Shown: one piece after another, positions 33,730-34,313 of the stretch
Layout: each line of letters starts with the position of its first letter
How positions within the stretch are numbered: the first letter of the stretch is position 1
Source of the DNA: an uncultured Lachnospiraceae bacterium
GTDB lineage: Bacteria > Bacillota > Clostridia > Lachnospirales > Lachnospiraceae
Direction of reading: 5' to 3'
Assembly (NCBI GenBank): GCA_947565425.1
Contig: CANOFW010000032.1
Span: forward strand, 1-34,313
Length of the DNA stretch: 34,313 nt
Made by a program: the position numbers and the translations under genes
Notes under the pieces: generated by a model
What the model was told of the DNA's origin: nothing
The model's input: only the letters and a program-made list of their open reading frames with translations
Databases searched by the model: none

Positions 33730-34302
33730 TAAAAATACTTATGGGAATCATTTGTTTCCAACAGATTCCCCTCCATACTGCCACTGGGAAACGTGACTGG
33801 ATTTTTAGCATCCCTAGCTCCGGGGATGGACGGATTCTATTAATTCCCTTCCATTCAAACTCGGTTTTCTTTCCAGCCGGAAGGTATCGTGGGCGGAAAC
33901 TGTTTTTCTGGGGTAGGAAGCCCTTCGTGCGTTTTCCTTGCCAGCGGCATAAAAGCACCAATGGGTATGCCAGATGACCTGTCTGAGCGGCTGCCGTACC
34001 GGACAGTTTCAATATCAGACAGTCTTATCAGCGGCAGCTGCGAGTTTCAGCGGCATACCCTAATCGAAGGTGCTTGTTGCCGCTGCTAGGAAAACCAGAA
34101 GGGTTGTCCGTGAAGAAAAACAGTTTCCGTCCCCACGAGACTTTTACAGTGGAAAGGAAAACCTCAGACAGTGAACTGGAAGGGAATACATTCTGTCCAT
34201 CTCCAGGAGACAAGGGATGCACAAAATCCCTCAAATGTTTCCCTTATGGCAGTATGGAGGGGAATCTGTAAAAAACATATATATTGCCCATAAGTATTTT
34301 TA
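33730..34302. repeat. 573-bp long imperfect inverted repeat (fold-back or MITE-like element)
   Basis: The region is nearly one giant palindrome. Terminal 16-mers are perfect complements (33730-33745 with 34287-34302). A 23-bp perfect match follows (33761-33783 with 34247-34269), then another of 16 bp, CGGAAACTGTTTTTCT (33894-33909 with 34114-34129), and GGGTATGCC/GGCATACCC flanks a central loop (about 33972-34050) that itself contains complementary GCGGCTGCCG-type arms. Between these anchors the arms align with frequent mismatches and small indels. No ORF here looks coding. No clear target-site duplication was found. It could be a fold-back mobile element, two divergently inserted copies of one repeat, or the template of a long structured RNA. 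The 124 bp between the ATPase gene and the element show only an isolated TATAAT (33641-33646). Confidence 0.75.
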
Positions 34303-34313
34303 CACAACAGTAT

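Noticed and set aside
33722-34271. Several ORFs of 65-96 aa on both strands inside the 573-bp inverted repeat
   Set aside because: They mirror each other because of the palindrome, have no ribosome binding sites and no protein features.

Overview
The window looks like a chromosomal segment of a low-to-mid GC Gram-positive anaerobe, most likely a gut Lachnospiraceae-type Clostridia. The basis is strong AGGAGG-type ribosome binding sites, sigma-A type promoters, YesM/YesN-type regulators, secreted multidomain GH43 proteins with lysine-rich Ig-like tails, an AAA-ATPase-like/PD-(D/E)XK family relic, and an Fst-type toxin locus. The genus cannot be fixed from the sequence alone. No rRNA, tRNA or CRISPR array was seen.

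Layout. (1) 1-2010 is a decaying margin: the 3' end of a cyclic-nucleotide-binding-domain protein, a frameshifted dicarboxylate symporter-like pseudogene, a C-terminal scrap of a type I restriction specificity subunit (HsdS), and a cluster of palindromes. (2) 2080-4802 holds a small membrane protein (minus strand) and tex, a conserved RNA-binding S1 protein. (3) 4834-5157 is a compact convergent locus that I read as a par/Fst-type type I toxin-antitoxin: a 33-residue hydrophobic toxin on the minus strand faces a small antisense RNA, with a shared terminator hairpin and a repeated segment covering the toxin start codon. (4) 5383-25783 is a 20-kb polysaccharide-degradation cluster. It has three giant secreted proteins (2080, 1380 and 1776 aa) carrying five intact-looking GH43 catalytic domains, LamG-like modules and Ig/FN3 tails. 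Between them sits a three-gene regulatory operon: a YesM-like histidine kinase, a short YesN-like response regulator and an extracellular solute-binding protein, with no permease genes. (5) 25787-27602 holds an autoregulated-looking MerR/TipAS regulator and an internally deleted AAA-ATPase/PD-(D/E)XK pseudogene. (6) 27571-33605 is a divergent export or stress module: an OmpR-type two-component system (minus) faces a lipoprotein, two FtsX-like permeases and an ABC ATPase (plus), with 11-bp-periodic repeats in the shared control region. (7) 33730-34302 is a 573-bp long imperfect inverted repeat with no credible gene.

How it fits together. The kinase/regulator/binding-protein trio probably senses an oligosaccharide at the cell surface and controls the GH43 enzymes. 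The first and third enzyme genes share a TT(A/G)CATAGGAA box exactly 17 bp before a -10-like hexamer, a candidate regulator target. GH43 chemistry (arabinofuranosidase, arabinanase, xylosidase or galactosidase types) suggests pectic arabinan, arabinogalactan or arabinoxylan side chains, but the substrate cannot be assigned from sequence alone. The most striking non-enzymatic feature is the Fst-like antisense-controlled toxin locus, whose toxin gene is too short for ordinary gene calling.
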